Origin: Flavobacteriales bacterium | GTDB taxonomy: Bacteria; Bacteroidota; Bacteroidia; Flavobacteriales; Flavobacteriaceae | Assembly: GCA_024641135.1 (NCBI GenBank) | Contig: JAHEDS010000005.1 | Span: forward strand, 1 to 36,006 | Length of the DNA: 36,006 bases | Reading direction: 5' to 3' | In this document: positions 1 through 8,056 of the stretch, one piece after another | Position numbering within the stretch: position 1 is the first letter of the stretch | How the letters are laid out: every line of letters begins with the position of its first letter | Program-made: the position numbers and the translations under genes | Notes under the pieces: generated by a model | What the model was told of the DNA's origin: nothing | The model's input: only the letters and a program-made list of their open reading frames with translations | Database searches by the model: none

Positions 1-47
1 TTTAAATTTACGAAAAATTTTACAAAAATCATATTAAATCGATCATA

Positions 48-91
48 TTGATATTTATCATAACAACTTATAAAACATTAATTTAAATTTA
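48..91 (+). promoter_or_regulatory. FNR/CRP-like operator plus -7 box, TerB-like operon
   Basis: TTGAT-ATTT-ATCAT at 48-61 is followed, after exactly 22 bases, by TAAATTTA at 84-91, a match to the Bacteroidota -7 box TAnnTTTG with A in the last position. The start codon at 113 lies 21 bases further on. The same layout recurs before most operons of the window. Binding by a Crp/Fnr-family activator is inferred from the similarity to the FNR consensus TTGAT-N4-ATCAA. Confidence 0.8.
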
Positions 92-112
92 TAAATCTAT
101 AGGGCTGTAGTT

Positions 113-523
113 ATGAAAAATCAAAAAAAGATGACACTTAAATTTTACCAAAATCTTGGTAAACTTTTTTATGCCATTGCCGCAGCAGATCACCATGTAA
201 AAAATGTTGAATTTACTAAGTTGAAAGAGTTAGTGAAAAAAAATTGGATAAATGTAGATATGCTAGAAGATGTTTATCACACTGATGCAGCTTATCAAAT
301 AGAAATTGTTTTTGATTGGTTAAATAGTCAGGAAAACTTAAATGTTCAAGGCTGTTTTGATGATTTTGTGAAATATAAAAATGAACAAAAACACTTATTT
401 ACAAAACATATAAAAGAATTAATATTAAAAACCACTGGTGCTATTGCAGCGTCTTTTTCTGGCATAAATAAATCAGAATTAATTTTTCTTGCTAATTTAG
501 ATAGAGAATTAAAAACTATATAA
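113..523 (+). CDS. TerB-like all-helical protein
   Basis: A 136-residue soluble protein without signal peptide or membrane segment. Residues 14-45 (YAIAAADHHVKNVEF...LKELV) resemble the start of TerB/DjlA-type helical domains, in which an acidic A-A-A-D segment precedes an E-containing helix; this assignment rests on pattern only. No enzymatic motif is visible. It is first gene of a three-gene operon with DUF302 and thioredoxin (2-base gap to the next gene), driven by the FNR-like promoter at 48-91. Function unknown; TerB-like proteins are often linked to stress or metal responses, but nothing here shows a substrate. Confidence 0.7.
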   Translation: MKNQKKMTLKFYQNLGKLFYAIAAADHHVKNVEFTKLKELVKKNWINVDMLEDVYHTDAAYQIEIVFDWLNSQENLNVQGCFDDFVKYKNEQKHLFTKHIKELILKTTGAIAASFSGINKSELIFLANLDRELKTI

Positions 524-525
524 TT

Positions 526-924
526 ATGGCTTATTATTTTAACACTACTGTTTCTGGAAACTTTGATTCAATTATAGAAAAAGTTACTCAACTTTTAAAA
601 AATGAAGGGTTTGGTATACTTACACAAATTGATATCCAACAAACTTTAAAAAACAAATTAGACGTAGATTTTAAAAAATATAAAATTCTGGGTGCATGCA
701 ATCCACCATTTGCATATGAAGCTTTACAAAAAGAAGATAAAATAGGCACCATGCTTCCTTGTAACATAATTGTTCAAGAATTATCACCCAATAAAATAGA
801 AGTTGCTGCAATCAATCCTATGGTATCCATGCAAGCTGTAAAAAATGTAGAATTAGAAAATATTGCAGAACAAGTAAGTAGTAAATTAAAAAAGGTAATT
901 GATAATTTAGAAAATGAAAAGTAG
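526..924 (+). CDS. DUF302 domain protein
   Basis: A 132-residue protein that is essentially one DUF302 domain. The family hallmarks are visible: an N-terminal segment on remodelling of a short-chain 'GFGILTQID' strand (residues about 29-37), 'LGACNPPFAYEAL' (about 56-68), and 'LPCNIIVQE' (about 78-86). DUF302 proteins are small cytoplasmic proteins of unknown biochemical role, often found beside thioredoxins, redox proteins or heavy-metal genes. The 3' end overlaps the thioredoxin start by 11 bases, so the two are probably translationally coupled. Expression should follow the FNR-like promoter at 48-91. Family assignment is confident, function is not. Confidence 0.92.
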   Translation: MAYYFNTTVSGNFDSIIEKVTQLLKNEGFGILTQIDIQQTLKNKLDVDFKKYKILGACNPPFAYEALQKEDKIGTMLPCNIIVQELSPNKIEVAAINPMVSMQAVKNVELENIAEQVSSKLKKVIDNLENEK

Positions 925-1213
925 TTTTAATGACATAATAAGCTCTAGTGAGCTTGTATTAGTTGATTTTCATGCAGACTGGTGCGGACCATGTAAAATG
1001 CTAGCTCCCATTTTAAAAGAAGTAAAACACGAGCTAAAAGAGTCTATAAAAATTGTAAAAATTGATGTTGACAAAAATCAGATTGTAGCAAGCAATTATC
1101 AAGTAAGAGGTGTACCTACAATGATTCTTTTTAAAAATGGCAATCAGTTATGGCGACAATCTGGTGTGGTACAAAAAAATGATATTGTGGCAACAATAAA
1201 ACAGTACCTTTAA
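914..1213 (+). CDS. Thioredoxin
   Basis: A 99-residue single-domain thioredoxin. The redox-active motif WCGPC is at residues 23-27 and the cis-proline loop (RGVPT) at about 65-69, with the usual central DVDKN strand. Length and lack of signal peptide fit a cytoplasmic protein disulfide reductase. The start overlaps the DUF302 gene by 11 bases. Because the operon also carries DUF302 and a TerB-like gene and sits under the FNR-like promoter, this is probably a condition-specific thioredoxin rather than the housekeeping one; that last point is inference. Confidence 0.95.
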   Translation: MKSSFNDIISSSELVLVDFHADWCGPCKMLAPILKEVKHELKESIKIVKIDVDKNQIVASNYQVRGVPTMILFKNGNQLWRQSGVVQKNDIVATIKQYL

Positions 1214-1225
1214 AATGATTCCGTA

Positions 1226-1269
1226 ATGATGAATATCATTTTAAAATAGCAGATTACCTTATACTTTTA
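1226..1269 (+). promoter_or_regulatory. FNR/CRP-like operator plus -7 box, WG/S2P/ABC operon
   Basis: ATGAT-GAAT-ATCAT at 1226-1239, 22 bases, then TACTTTTA at 1262-1269; the gene starts at 1296. The first half-site carries A instead of the leading T, which makes the site a perfect dyad (ATGAT/ATCAT). Confidence 0.75.
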
Positions 1270-1295
1270 AAGAGCTAATTAAAACGTATAAAGTC

Positions 1296-1928
1296 ATGAA
1301 AAAAGTGGTAATTCTATTTACAGCTATATTTTTAATCCCTGTTTTTTTAGGCGCACAATCTATCGAAAACCTGGATTTTATCTCTCCTTTTAACGATGGT
1401 CTTTCTGCTATTAAAAAAAACAATCAATGGGCTTTTATAAATAAAGAAGGTTCTATTGTTTTAAACTTTAGAAATGATTTAGTAGTTTCTGAGTTTAATG
1501 ATGGAAGTTATCCTGTCTTTAAAAATAATAGATGTCTCATTATGAAAGAAAACAATGGTATTTCATATTTTGGATATATAGATCCTTCTGGAAAAACTAT
1601 TATTGAACCATTGTTCTTAAACGCTCAAAATTTTGAAAATAATGAAGCTATAGTATTAAAATTAACTGAAGAAATTATTGGTAAAAATGATGTGTTAGGA
1701 AAAAATATTGTTCAGTACAAATATTATGAAGTAACTATTAATCCTAATGGAAACATAAACCAATACTTAACACCCAAAGGTTTTAATATAATATTAGACG
1801 AAAAATATTTGAAAATTCCGCCTAAAATTACATCTAAAAAAATATCAGATAACCTTTATGCCGTTTTAAACGATGATAATTCCTGGAGTCTTATAAAGAC
1901 TATTAATACAGAAGCCAGTTTTAAATGA
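1296..1928 (+). CDS. Secreted WG-repeat-like protein
   Basis: A 210-residue exported protein. A cleavable signal peptide ends near residue 20 (LGAQS). Two WG-type repeats are recognisable: 'GLSAIKKNNQWAFINKEG' (about 36-53) and 'YFGYIDPSGKTIIEP' (about 90-104). WG repeats form small beta units in secreted or lipoprotein-type proteins of Bacteroidota; no enzymatic role is implied. The stop overlaps the next gene's start as ATGA (1925-1928), indicating translational coupling with the site-2 protease. It is the first gene of a five-gene operon driven from 1226-1269. Confidence 0.75.
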   Translation: MKKVVILFTAIFLIPVFLGAQSIENLDFISPFNDGLSAIKKNNQWAFINKEGSIVLNFRNDLVVSEFNDGSYPVFKNNRCLIMKENNGISYFGYIDPSGKTIIEPLFLNAQNFENNEAIVLKLTEEIIGKNDVLGKNIVQYKYYEVTINPNGNINQYLTPKGFNIILDEKYLKIPPKITSKKISDNLYAVLNDDNSWSLIKTINTEASFK

Positions 1929-3013
1929 AAGCAAATTTGAGTTTAGGAAGTGTTTTTGGAATAAAAATAAAAGTCCACTGGACTTTTATTTTTTTAATTA
2001 TATGGATTATTTTCAGTGAATTAAAACATGGTGGCAATAAAGATAGCATCTTATTTAATATTGCTTTAGTCTTAGCTGTTTTTGTATGCGTTATTTTGCA
2101 TGAATTAGGACATGCTTTAACTGCTAAACATTTTGAAATTGAAACAAAAAAAATAACCTTGTTACCCATTGGAGGGATGGCAAGTCTCGAAAGAATTCCA
2201 GAATCGCCCAAACAAGAGCTTTTAGTAACCTTAGCTGGGCCATTAGTTAATATACTTATTGCACTACTTCTCTATTTTATAATTCCTGTTAAAGAATTAA
2301 TGCACTTAAATTTTACTGAAACCTTTGAATCCTTAAGCAGTTTTACTTTACAAAATTTTTTATTCTATCTTTATATAGTAAATATAGCACTTGTGGTTTT
2401 TAATCTAATACCAGCGTTTCCAATGGATGGTGGACGAATTTTAAGAGCATTATTAGCTATTAAAATGAACCGAGTTAAAGCAACTCAAATTGCCTCAAAC
2501 ATTGGTCAATTTATAGCAGTATTATTTTTATTAATTGGTCTTTTATATAACCCAATTTTAATTTTTATTGCGTTGGTTATTTTTTTAGGAGCTTATGGCG
2601 AAAATAAAATAGTTCAGCATATGGCGATTCTAAAAGGACATACTGCAAAAGAAGCCTTAATGACAAATTTTACAACATTTCAACCAAACGATACAGTTAA
2701 GGATGCCATTAAAATTATAATTTCTGGAACGGAAAATAATTTTGTGGTAATTGAAAAGGATGCTATAAAAGGTTTATTATATTATCAAGACATTATAGAA
2801 AATGCGAAAAACGAAAATGTCCTTATTAAGGATATTATGAATTCTTCTTTTAAAACTATAAAAAGCACTGATGACCTTAAAACTGTTTATCAGTTAATTC
2901 ATAACCAAAAAAACTCATTTTTTCCGGTTTTAGAAAATGGTAATCTAATTGGTGTGATCGATTCTGCAAATCTAAATGAGTTCATTTTATTTCAACCTAA
3001 ATTTGTTTATTAA
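1925..3013 (+). CDS. Site-2 protease (M50) with C-terminal CBS pair
   Basis: A 362-residue polytopic intramembrane metalloprotease. The zinc motif HELGH lies at residues 59-63 inside a membrane segment, and the third ligand motif (AFPMDGG) at about 164-170 with D168. About six hydrophobic segments cover residues 18-230. Residues about 240-360 contain two CBS motifs, which in this subfamily probably sense adenosine nucleotides. Family members cleave transmembrane regulators or other membrane substrates; none can be named here. The gene overlaps the WG-protein gene (ATGA) and is followed 10 bases later by the efflux adaptor. A 14-bp terminator-like hairpin lies inside its first 25 codons (see separate entry). 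Confidence 0.93.
   Translation: MKANLSLGSVFGIKIKVHWTFIFLIIWIIFSELKHGGNKDSILFNIALVLAVFVCVILHELGHALTAKHFEIETKKITLLPIGGMASLERIPESPKQELLVTLAGPLVNILIALLLYFIIPVKELMHLNFTETFESLSSFTLQNFLFYLYIVNIALVVFNLIPAFPMDGGRILRALLAIKMNRVKATQIASNIGQFIAVLFLLIGLLYNPILIFIALVIFLGAYGENKIVQHMAILKGHTAKEALMTNFTTFQPNDTVKDAIKIIISGTENNFVVIEKDAIKGLLYYQDIIENAKNENVLIKDIMNSSFKTIKSTDDLKTVYQLIHNQKNSFFPVLENGNLIGVIDSANLNEFILFQPKFVY
1963..1995 (+). promoter_or_regulatory. Intragenic hairpin with U-tract in site-2 protease 5' end
   Basis: Bases 1963-1976 pair perfectly with 1980-1993 (14 bp) around the three-base loop ACT, and the 3' arm ends in a run of seven T. The shape is that of an intrinsic terminator, yet it lies within codons 13-24 of the protease. 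It could attenuate read-through from the WG gene or affect translation. The encoded residues (KIKVHWTFIF) also match the usual protein sequence of the family, so chance is possible. Confidence 0.45.
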
Positions 3014-3023
3014 AATCTATTAA

Positions 3024-4109
3024 ATGCGACAATTAATTATTCTGTTTTTATTTTTAATTACAGTATCATGCTCCAAAAAACAGGATAAGATACTTCCCGA
3101 AGAAAAGGATTTAATAGAATCGATATATTCTTCAGTTACTATACAACCAGACAGTTTGTATCAGGTTTACGCGATTGTTTCTGGTATCTTAGACCAAAAT
3201 TTGGTCGAAGAGGGTCATCTCGTTTCAAAAGAACAACCATTAATTCAAATCATCAATTCTACACCCAAACTAAATGCTGAGAACGCAAAATTAGCTTTAG
3301 ATTTAGCCCATGATAACTATACTGGTAGTTCCGCCATTCTAGATGTTCTAAAAGATGAAATTAAAGCGGCTACTCTAAAATATAAAAATGATTCCATTAA
3401 CTATTTTAGACAGCAAAACCTATGGAACCAACAAATAGGTTCAAAAGCAGAATACGATTCTAAAATGCTTAATTATCAACTAGCTTTCAACAATTTAAGT
3501 TTGTTACAAAACAAATATAATAACACTAAAAATGAATTACAGACTAATTTAAAACAAGCGGAAAATAATTACCAATCCTCGTTAATTAATACTAAAGATT
3601 TCACTGTTAAAAGTAAAATTAATGGTAAAGTCTATGCCCTCTATAAAGAACCAGGAGAAATTGTCACCAATTTAGAGCCTTTGGCTAGCATAGGCAGTGC
3701 TAAAAATTTTATTATGGAATTATTGGTTGATGAAGTAGATATTGTAAAAATATCAATAAACCAAGAGGTTATTATAAATCTGGATGCCTATAGTGGCTTG
3801 GTTTTTAAAGGAAAAATTTCAAAAATATATCCAAAAAAAGATGAACGAAATCAAACCTTTAAAGTGGAAGCTGTTTTTATTGAGGCTCCGAAAGTATTGT
3901 ATCCAGGACTTTCGGGAGAAGCCAATATCATCATTGCAAAAAAGGAAAATGTATTAACTATTCCTAAAGAATACTTAATTGAAAATAATAAAGTTAAAAC
4001 TGATGATGGTTATATACATGTGGCAACGGGGTTGCAAAACATGGAATTTATAGAAATTCTATCAGGAATTACAAAAAATACCTATATCTATAAACCAAGT
4101 AATGACTAA
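3024..4109 (+). CDS. Periplasmic adaptor (membrane fusion) lipoprotein of ABC exporter
   Basis: A 361-residue HlyD/MacA-type adaptor. The N terminus is a lipoprotein signal with lipobox ITVSC (Cys about residue 16). Next come a first lipoyl half-motif (about 45-75, 'VSGILDQNLVEEGHLVSKEQPL'-like region), a long helical hairpin (about 85-185), the second lipoyl half ('INGKVYALYKEPGEIV', about 199-214) and a beta-barrel domain (about 225-310). It should link the inner-membrane permease encoded next to an outer-membrane partner, which is not in the window. The 3' end overlaps the permease gene by 8 bases. Confidence 0.88.
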   Translation: MRQLIILFLFLITVSCSKKQDKILPEEKDLIESIYSSVTIQPDSLYQVYAIVSGILDQNLVEEGHLVSKEQPLIQIINSTPKLNAENAKLALDLAHDNYTGSSAILDVLKDEIKAATLKYKNDSINYFRQQNLWNQQIGSKAEYDSKMLNYQLAFNNLSLLQNKYNNTKNELQTNLKQAENNYQSSLINTKDFTVKSKINGKVYALYKEPGEIVTNLEPLASIGSAKNFIMELLVDEVDIVKISINQEVIINLDAYSGLVFKGKISKIYPKKDERNQTFKVEAVFIEAPKVLYPGLSGEANIIIAKKENVLTIPKEYLIENNKVKTDDGYIHVATGLQNMEFIEILSGITKNTYIYKPSND

Positions 4110-5361
4110 CTGGAAAGTTATTTTAAGTATTGCTAAAACACATTTGCTTACCAAAATAAAGCAAACTACCATTGCGTCTTTAGGTGTAACTTTTGGCATT
4201 GGTTCCTACATTACATTAGTCTGTTTTATGACAGGTTTAAATACCATGCTTGATGATTTAATTCTAAATCAAACACCACATATTCATATTTATAATGAAA
4301 TAGAACCCTCAAAAAAGCAACCGGCTTCATTTTTGGATTTAGAAAACACGTTTAATGTCGTACATTCTATTAAACCTAAACTCAGTCAGAAAAAAATTCA
4401 TAATGCGTTACCAATTATAAATTATTTAAATAATGATATTAATGTTAAAGGTGCTATACCAGAAATAAAAACTCAAATATTTTATATTGCTGGCTCCATT
4501 GAAATTGGAGGTAATTTAACAGGAGTTAATATTTTAGATGAAGCCAAATTATTTAATCTTCAAAATTATATTATTGAAGGTTCTCCTGAAGACTTGAATA
4601 ATAATGATAACGGTATTTTATTAGGAGCAGGTATTGCAAGGAAAATGTCTTTATCGGTTGGGGAACGCATTCAAATTAGTACAATAAAAGGTGATGTTTT
4701 TCCACTTAAAATTGTGGGTCTTTATCAAAGTGGAATAGCTGATATTGATGCTGTTCAAAGTTTTGCAAATTTGAAAACGGTACAACGTATTTTGGGTGAA
4801 GCAGAAAATTATGTTACCGACATTAATGTGAAGTTATACGACCTCGAATTAGCTCCTGCTTTATCAAAAAAAATAGAACAACAGTTTAACCTAAAAGCCA
4901 TAGATATTAAAACTGCCAATGCCCAATTTGAAACCGGAACTACTATAAGAAACCTAATAACTTATGCCGTTTCTATAACCTTACTTATAGTAGCGGGATT
5001 TGGTATTTACAATATTTTAAATATGCTTATTTATGAAAAAATGAATGACATTGCCATATTAAAAGCCACTGGTTTTTCAGGTAAAGATGTTCAATTAATT
5101 TTTATGAGTCAGGCCATGATTATAGGTTTTGTTGGAGGTGTTTTGGGCTTACTACTTGGTTTTGGTCTGGCTAGCTTAATTGAAACCATTCCTTTCAAAA
5201 CAGAATCATTACCAACCATAGAAACTTATCCAGTTAATATCAATCCAATGTTTTTTGTCATTGGGTTTTCATTTGCTATGATTTCAACATTTATGGCTGG
5301 TTACTTTCCATCAAAAAAGGCTAAAAAAATAGATCCAGTAGACATTATAAGAGGTCAATAA
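4102..5361 (+). CDS. MacB/LolC-type ABC transporter permease
   Basis: A 419-residue FtsX-superfamily permease with the MacB/LolC layout: an N-terminal transmembrane helix (about 22-45), a large periplasmic MacB-PCD-like domain (about 50-275), and three C-terminal helices (about 285-310, 335-360, 380-405) ending in a basic segment ('PSKKAKKIDPVDIIRG'). This last motif is typical for MacB/FtsX permeases. It overlaps the adaptor gene by 8 bases and is one base from the ATPase gene, so the three make one tripartite exporter acting by the mechanotransmission mechanism known for this superfamily. Substrate unknown. Confidence 0.9.
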   Translation: MTNWKVILSIAKTHLLTKIKQTTIASLGVTFGIGSYITLVCFMTGLNTMLDDLILNQTPHIHIYNEIEPSKKQPASFLDLENTFNVVHSIKPKLSQKKIHNALPIINYLNNDINVKGAIPEIKTQIFYIAGSIEIGGNLTGVNILDEAKLFNLQNYIIEGSPEDLNNNDNGILLGAGIARKMSLSVGERIQISTIKGDVFPLKIVGLYQSGIADIDAVQSFANLKTVQRILGEAENYVTDINVKLYDLELAPALSKKIEQQFNLKAIDIKTANAQFETGTTIRNLITYAVSITLLIVAGFGIYNILNMLIYEKMNDIAILKATGFSGKDVQLIFMSQAMIIGFVGGVLGLLLGFGLASLIETIPFKTESLPTIETYPVNINPMFFVIGFSFAMISTFMAGYFPSKKAKKIDPVDIIRGQ

Positions 5362-5362
5362 C

Positions 5363-6040
5363 ATGAGTATTGTATTAGAAGCAAAACATATTAACAAATA
5401 CTTTAAAAAACCCGTGTTATATCACGTATTGAAGGATATTAACTTTAAAATTAAAAAAGGTGAATTTGCTTCTATTATGGGAAAATCCGGTTGTGGAAAA
5501 TCTACACTCCTTTACATCCTGTCTACAATGGATACGGATTACGACGGTAAACTTTTATTAAATAACGAATTAATATCCGGAAAAGACAGTAGTCACTTGT
5601 CATATTTAAGAAACAAGCATATTGGTTTTGTCTTTCAATTTCATTATTTACTTTCTGAATTTACTGTGTTAGAGAACGTGATGCTTCCCGCTAAAAAATT
5701 AGCGGAAAAAACAACTCAAGAAATAGAGCACGATGCTTACGAAAAATTAAAGATGCTGAATATTGAAAAATTAGCTCTTAAACGAGCTTCCAGAGTTTCT
5801 GGAGGTGAAAAACAAAGAATAGCAATTGCCCGCGCACTAATAAATAATCCTTCTATTATAATGGGAGATGAACCTACTGGTAATTTAGATAGTTATAATT
5901 CTGAAAATGTTTTTAATATTTTCAAGCAATTAAGTGAAGAACAAGGATTATCTCTATTAGTAGTAACGCATGATGAAGATTTTGCTATAAGAACCAATAG
6001 GATTATAACCATGGAAGACGGACACATAATTACAACATAA
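5363..6040 (+). CDS. LolD/MacB-type ABC transporter ATPase
   Basis: A 225-residue free-standing ATPase. Walker A GKSGCGKS lies at residues 40-47, the Q-loop around 'VFQFHYLL', signature 'VSGGEKQRIAIARAL' at about 145-159, Walker B 'IIMGDEPTGNLD' after it, and the H-loop 'VVTHD' near residue 197. The TGNLD and RNKHIGFVFQ motifs place it in the LolD/MacB/FtsE class. It powers the permease encoded one base upstream. The signature starts with V rather than L, a conservative change. Last gene of the operon; no clear hairpin terminator follows. Confidence 0.93.
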   Translation: MSIVLEAKHINKYFKKPVLYHVLKDINFKIKKGEFASIMGKSGCGKSTLLYILSTMDTDYDGKLLLNNELISGKDSSHLSYLRNKHIGFVFQFHYLLSEFTVLENVMLPAKKLAEKTTQEIEHDAYEKLKMLNIEKLALKRASRVSGGEKQRIAIARALINNPSIIMGDEPTGNLDSYNSENVFNIFKQLSEEQGLSLLVVTHDEDFAIRTNRIITMEDGHIITT

Positions 6041-6099
6041 TTATATAAAAAAACCTTAGTCTTTGTCTTTATTTATTCAATTTAAACTTAATGACCGCG

Positions 6100-6143
6100 T
6101 TGACAATTGTCATTTAAAATGAATAATTTTAAAGGTATATTTA
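6100..6143 (+). promoter_or_regulatory. FNR/CRP-like operator plus -7 box, cbpA-cbpM
   Basis: TTGAC-AATT-GTCAT at 6100-6113, 22 bases, then TATATTTA at 6136-6143; cbpA starts at 6172. Positions 5 and 10 of the dyad change together (C/G instead of T/A), keeping the symmetry. Confidence 0.8.
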
Positions 6144-6171
6144 ATTTTTAAACCCATAAAAAACAAGTCGT

Positions 6172-7059
6172 ATGGCGTTTATAGATTATTATAAAATATT
6201 GGGTGTTGAAAAATCTGCAACTGATGCCGATATAAAAAAAGCATACAGGAAATTAGCACGTAAATACCATCCTGATTTAAATCCAAACGATAAAACTGCC
6301 GAAAAAAAATTCAAGGAAATTAATGATGCTAATGAAGTTTTAAGTAATGCTGAAAACAGAAAAAAATATGATCAGTATGGCGAGCACTGGCAGCATTCTG
6401 AAGAATATGAAAAAGCAAAACAGCAACAATCATATCAAAAAAGTAGTCAAAGTGGGCCTGGAGGGTATTCGCAGGAAGATTTTAATGATTTTTTTGAAAA
6501 CATGTTTGGGGGAAGAGCTTCAAGTAGTCAAGGCAGACAAGTTAGATATAGAGGTCAAGATTTTAACAGTGAACTGCAGTTAGAACTTCAAGATGTATAT
6601 ACAACTCATAAACGAACTCTAACAGTAAACAATAAAAATATAAGGATAACCATTCCTGCAGGAATTGAAAACGGGCAAATAATAAAAATAACTGGTCACG
6701 GTGGTCCTGGCATTAATGGTGGCCCTAATGGAGACTTATATATTCAGTTTTCAATTGTAAATCATTCCAAATTTAAAAGAGATAAAAATAATCTCTATGC
6801 AACTGTAGCTTTAGATTTATATAAAGCCCTTTTAGGTGGTGAGGTCATGATTGATACCTTTAATGGAAAAGTAAAACTTAATGTTAAACCAGAAACTCAA
6901 AATGGCACCAAGGTTAAACTAAAAGGAAAAGGGTTTCCTATTTATAAAAAGGAAAATCAATATGGTGATTTGTACATAACTTATCAAATAAAATTACCTA
7001 AGAATTTGACTACCCAGGAAAAAGTACTCATTGAAGAATTACAAAAACTGAGAGAATAA
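6172..7059 (+). CDS. cbpA: DnaJ-type co-chaperone CbpA
   Basis: A 295-residue class B J-protein. The J domain occupies residues 1-70 with HPD at 33-35; a short G/F-rich linker with Q/S stretch (about 80-130) follows; residues about 130-290 are the two client-binding beta domains and dimer tail. The Cys-rich zinc domain of true DnaJ is absent, as in CbpA. It should stimulate Hsp70 ATPase and may bind curved DNA. The stop codon overlaps the following cbpM start (TAATG), the classical cbpAM arrangement. Driven by the FNR-like promoter at 6100-6143, fitting the stationary/stress use of CbpA elsewhere. Confidence 0.93.
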   Translation: MAFIDYYKILGVEKSATDADIKKAYRKLARKYHPDLNPNDKTAEKKFKEINDANEVLSNAENRKKYDQYGEHWQHSEEYEKAKQQQSYQKSSQSGPGGYSQEDFNDFFENMFGGRASSSQGRQVRYRGQDFNSELQLELQDVYTTHKRTLTVNNKNIRITIPAGIENGQIIKITGHGGPGINGGPNGDLYIQFSIVNHSKFKRDKNNLYATVALDLYKALLGGEVMIDTFNGKVKLNVKPETQNGTKVKLKGKGFPIYKKENQYGDLYITYQIKLPKNLTTQEKVLIEELQKLRE

Positions 7060-7355
7060 TGGAAACAAAAAACTTAATATCAGTTCAATTACTTTGTAAT
7101 CATTATAATATCCCAGTTTCATTTATAAGCAGATTACAAGAATTTCAACTTGTTGAGGTTATTTTTGAAAATGACGATTTATTCATACAAAACACACAAT
7201 TAAAAGAAGTTGAAAAAATGATCCGAATACATTATGATTTAGACATAAATTTTGAAGGTTTAGATGCTATATCAAATTTACTACAACAAGTAGAATCATT
7301 AAAAGAAGAAATTATAACTCTACATAACAGATTAAGGCTTTATGAAGATTTATAA
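7059..7355 (+). CDS. cbpM: CbpM-like chaperone modulator
   Basis: A 98-residue helical protein: an N-terminal MerR-like helical part ('LISVQLLCNHYNIPVSFISRLQEFQLVEV', described here by position 5-35), then 'LKEVEKMIRIHYDLDINFEGLDAI' and a C-terminal coiled coil (about 73-97). This layout and the cbpA overlap identify it as CbpM, which binds the J domain of CbpA and inhibits its activity. No other function is needed to explain it. Confidence 0.85.
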   Translation: METKNLISVQLLCNHYNIPVSFISRLQEFQLVEVIFENDDLFIQNTQLKEVEKMIRIHYDLDINFEGLDAISNLLQQVESLKEEIITLHNRLRLYEDL

Positions 7356-7388
7356 ATAATTAAGGCCCTAACATTTATATCTTTATTT

Positions 7389-7790
7389 TTAATTGGTACG
7401 CCGTCTTTTTGAAGTCTCTTCATCCTTTGAAGTTCGTCTATCATTAGCTTTCATATAATTATTGTGATAAACCTTAATATCATCATCAAAATAATTATTT
7501 ACTCTTATATGTTTTTCATGTTTAAAGTTGACACTATTAAACCTTGGAGGTAAAACTTTAACAGTAATCCAAACCCCATTATTTAAATAGATATAATTAT
7601 CAAGAGTTATATCATAATAAACTAAATAATCTGGGAAATATACATATCTTAAATTAATTACTCTATTGGGATAAAACCACGGCGGAGTTGGATGATTGTA
7701 TCTAGAAGATACTATAACCGGACCACAGCTATCCAAACTGATTAAAACAGTTAATAACATCATAATGATAATGGGCTTAATTGTTTTCAT
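7389..7790 (-). CDS. Small Tyr/Asn-rich lipoprotein
   Basis: A 133-residue exported lipoprotein: hydrophobic signal (residues 5-18) and lipobox LDSC with the acylated Cys at about 22. The mature part is rich in Tyr, Asn and Pro ('WFYPNRVINLRYVYFPDY', 'VYYDITLDNYIYLNNGVWI'), resembling short envelope proteins of Bacteroidota that carry a 'YYPDY-x-VYYD-x-YIYL-NG-W' pattern. The C-terminal 30 residues are strongly charged (KANDRRTSKDEETSKRRR). Function unknown. It is a single-gene unit, convergent with cbpM and divergent from the DUF6799 gene, with a weaker copy of the FNR-like promoter upstream. Confidence 0.7.
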   Translation of the reverse strand: MKTIKPIIIMMLLTVLISLDSCGPVIVSSRYNHPTPPWFYPNRVINLRYVYFPDYLVYYDITLDNYIYLNNGVWITVKVLPPRFNSVNFKHEKHIRVNNYFDDDIKVYHNNYMKANDRRTSKDEETSKRRRTN

Positions 7791-7808
7791 AACCTACATA
7801 TTATATAG

Positions 7809-7852
7809 TAAATGACTTTAATTAAAGCCATTTTTAAAATGATTTTGGTCAA
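7809..7852 (-). promoter_or_regulatory. FNR/CRP-like operator, weak -7 box, lipoprotein gene
   Basis: Read on the minus strand, TTGAC-CAAA-ATCAT (7852-7839) is followed after 22 bases by GTCATTTA (7816-7809), which matches only the TTTA half of the -7 box. This is the weakest member of the set; the start codon is at 7790. Confidence 0.5.
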
Positions 7853-7983
7853 TTACATAAATACCTTAATTGTTTTCTTAAACAGTTTACTTAGATTAAA
7901 AAAACACATCGTCATCTAGCTTGTTTTATCAAATTAACACTTACAAATCATAGATAAGAACTTCTGCAAAAAAGACTCGCTCA

Positions 7984-8027
7984 TTGATTAATATCATTTA
8001 GAACGCTATAGTATAAGATTACTTTTA
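7984..8027 (+). promoter_or_regulatory. FNR/CRP-like operator plus -7 box, DUF6799 gene
   Basis: TTGAT-TAAT-ATCAT at 7984-7997, 22 bases, then TACTTTTA at 8020-8027; start codon at 8057. The 130 bases between this site and the divergent site at 7839-7852 show no other structure. Confidence 0.82.
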
Positions 8028-8056
8028 AACTATATTAATTTTAAATTATAAGTACC

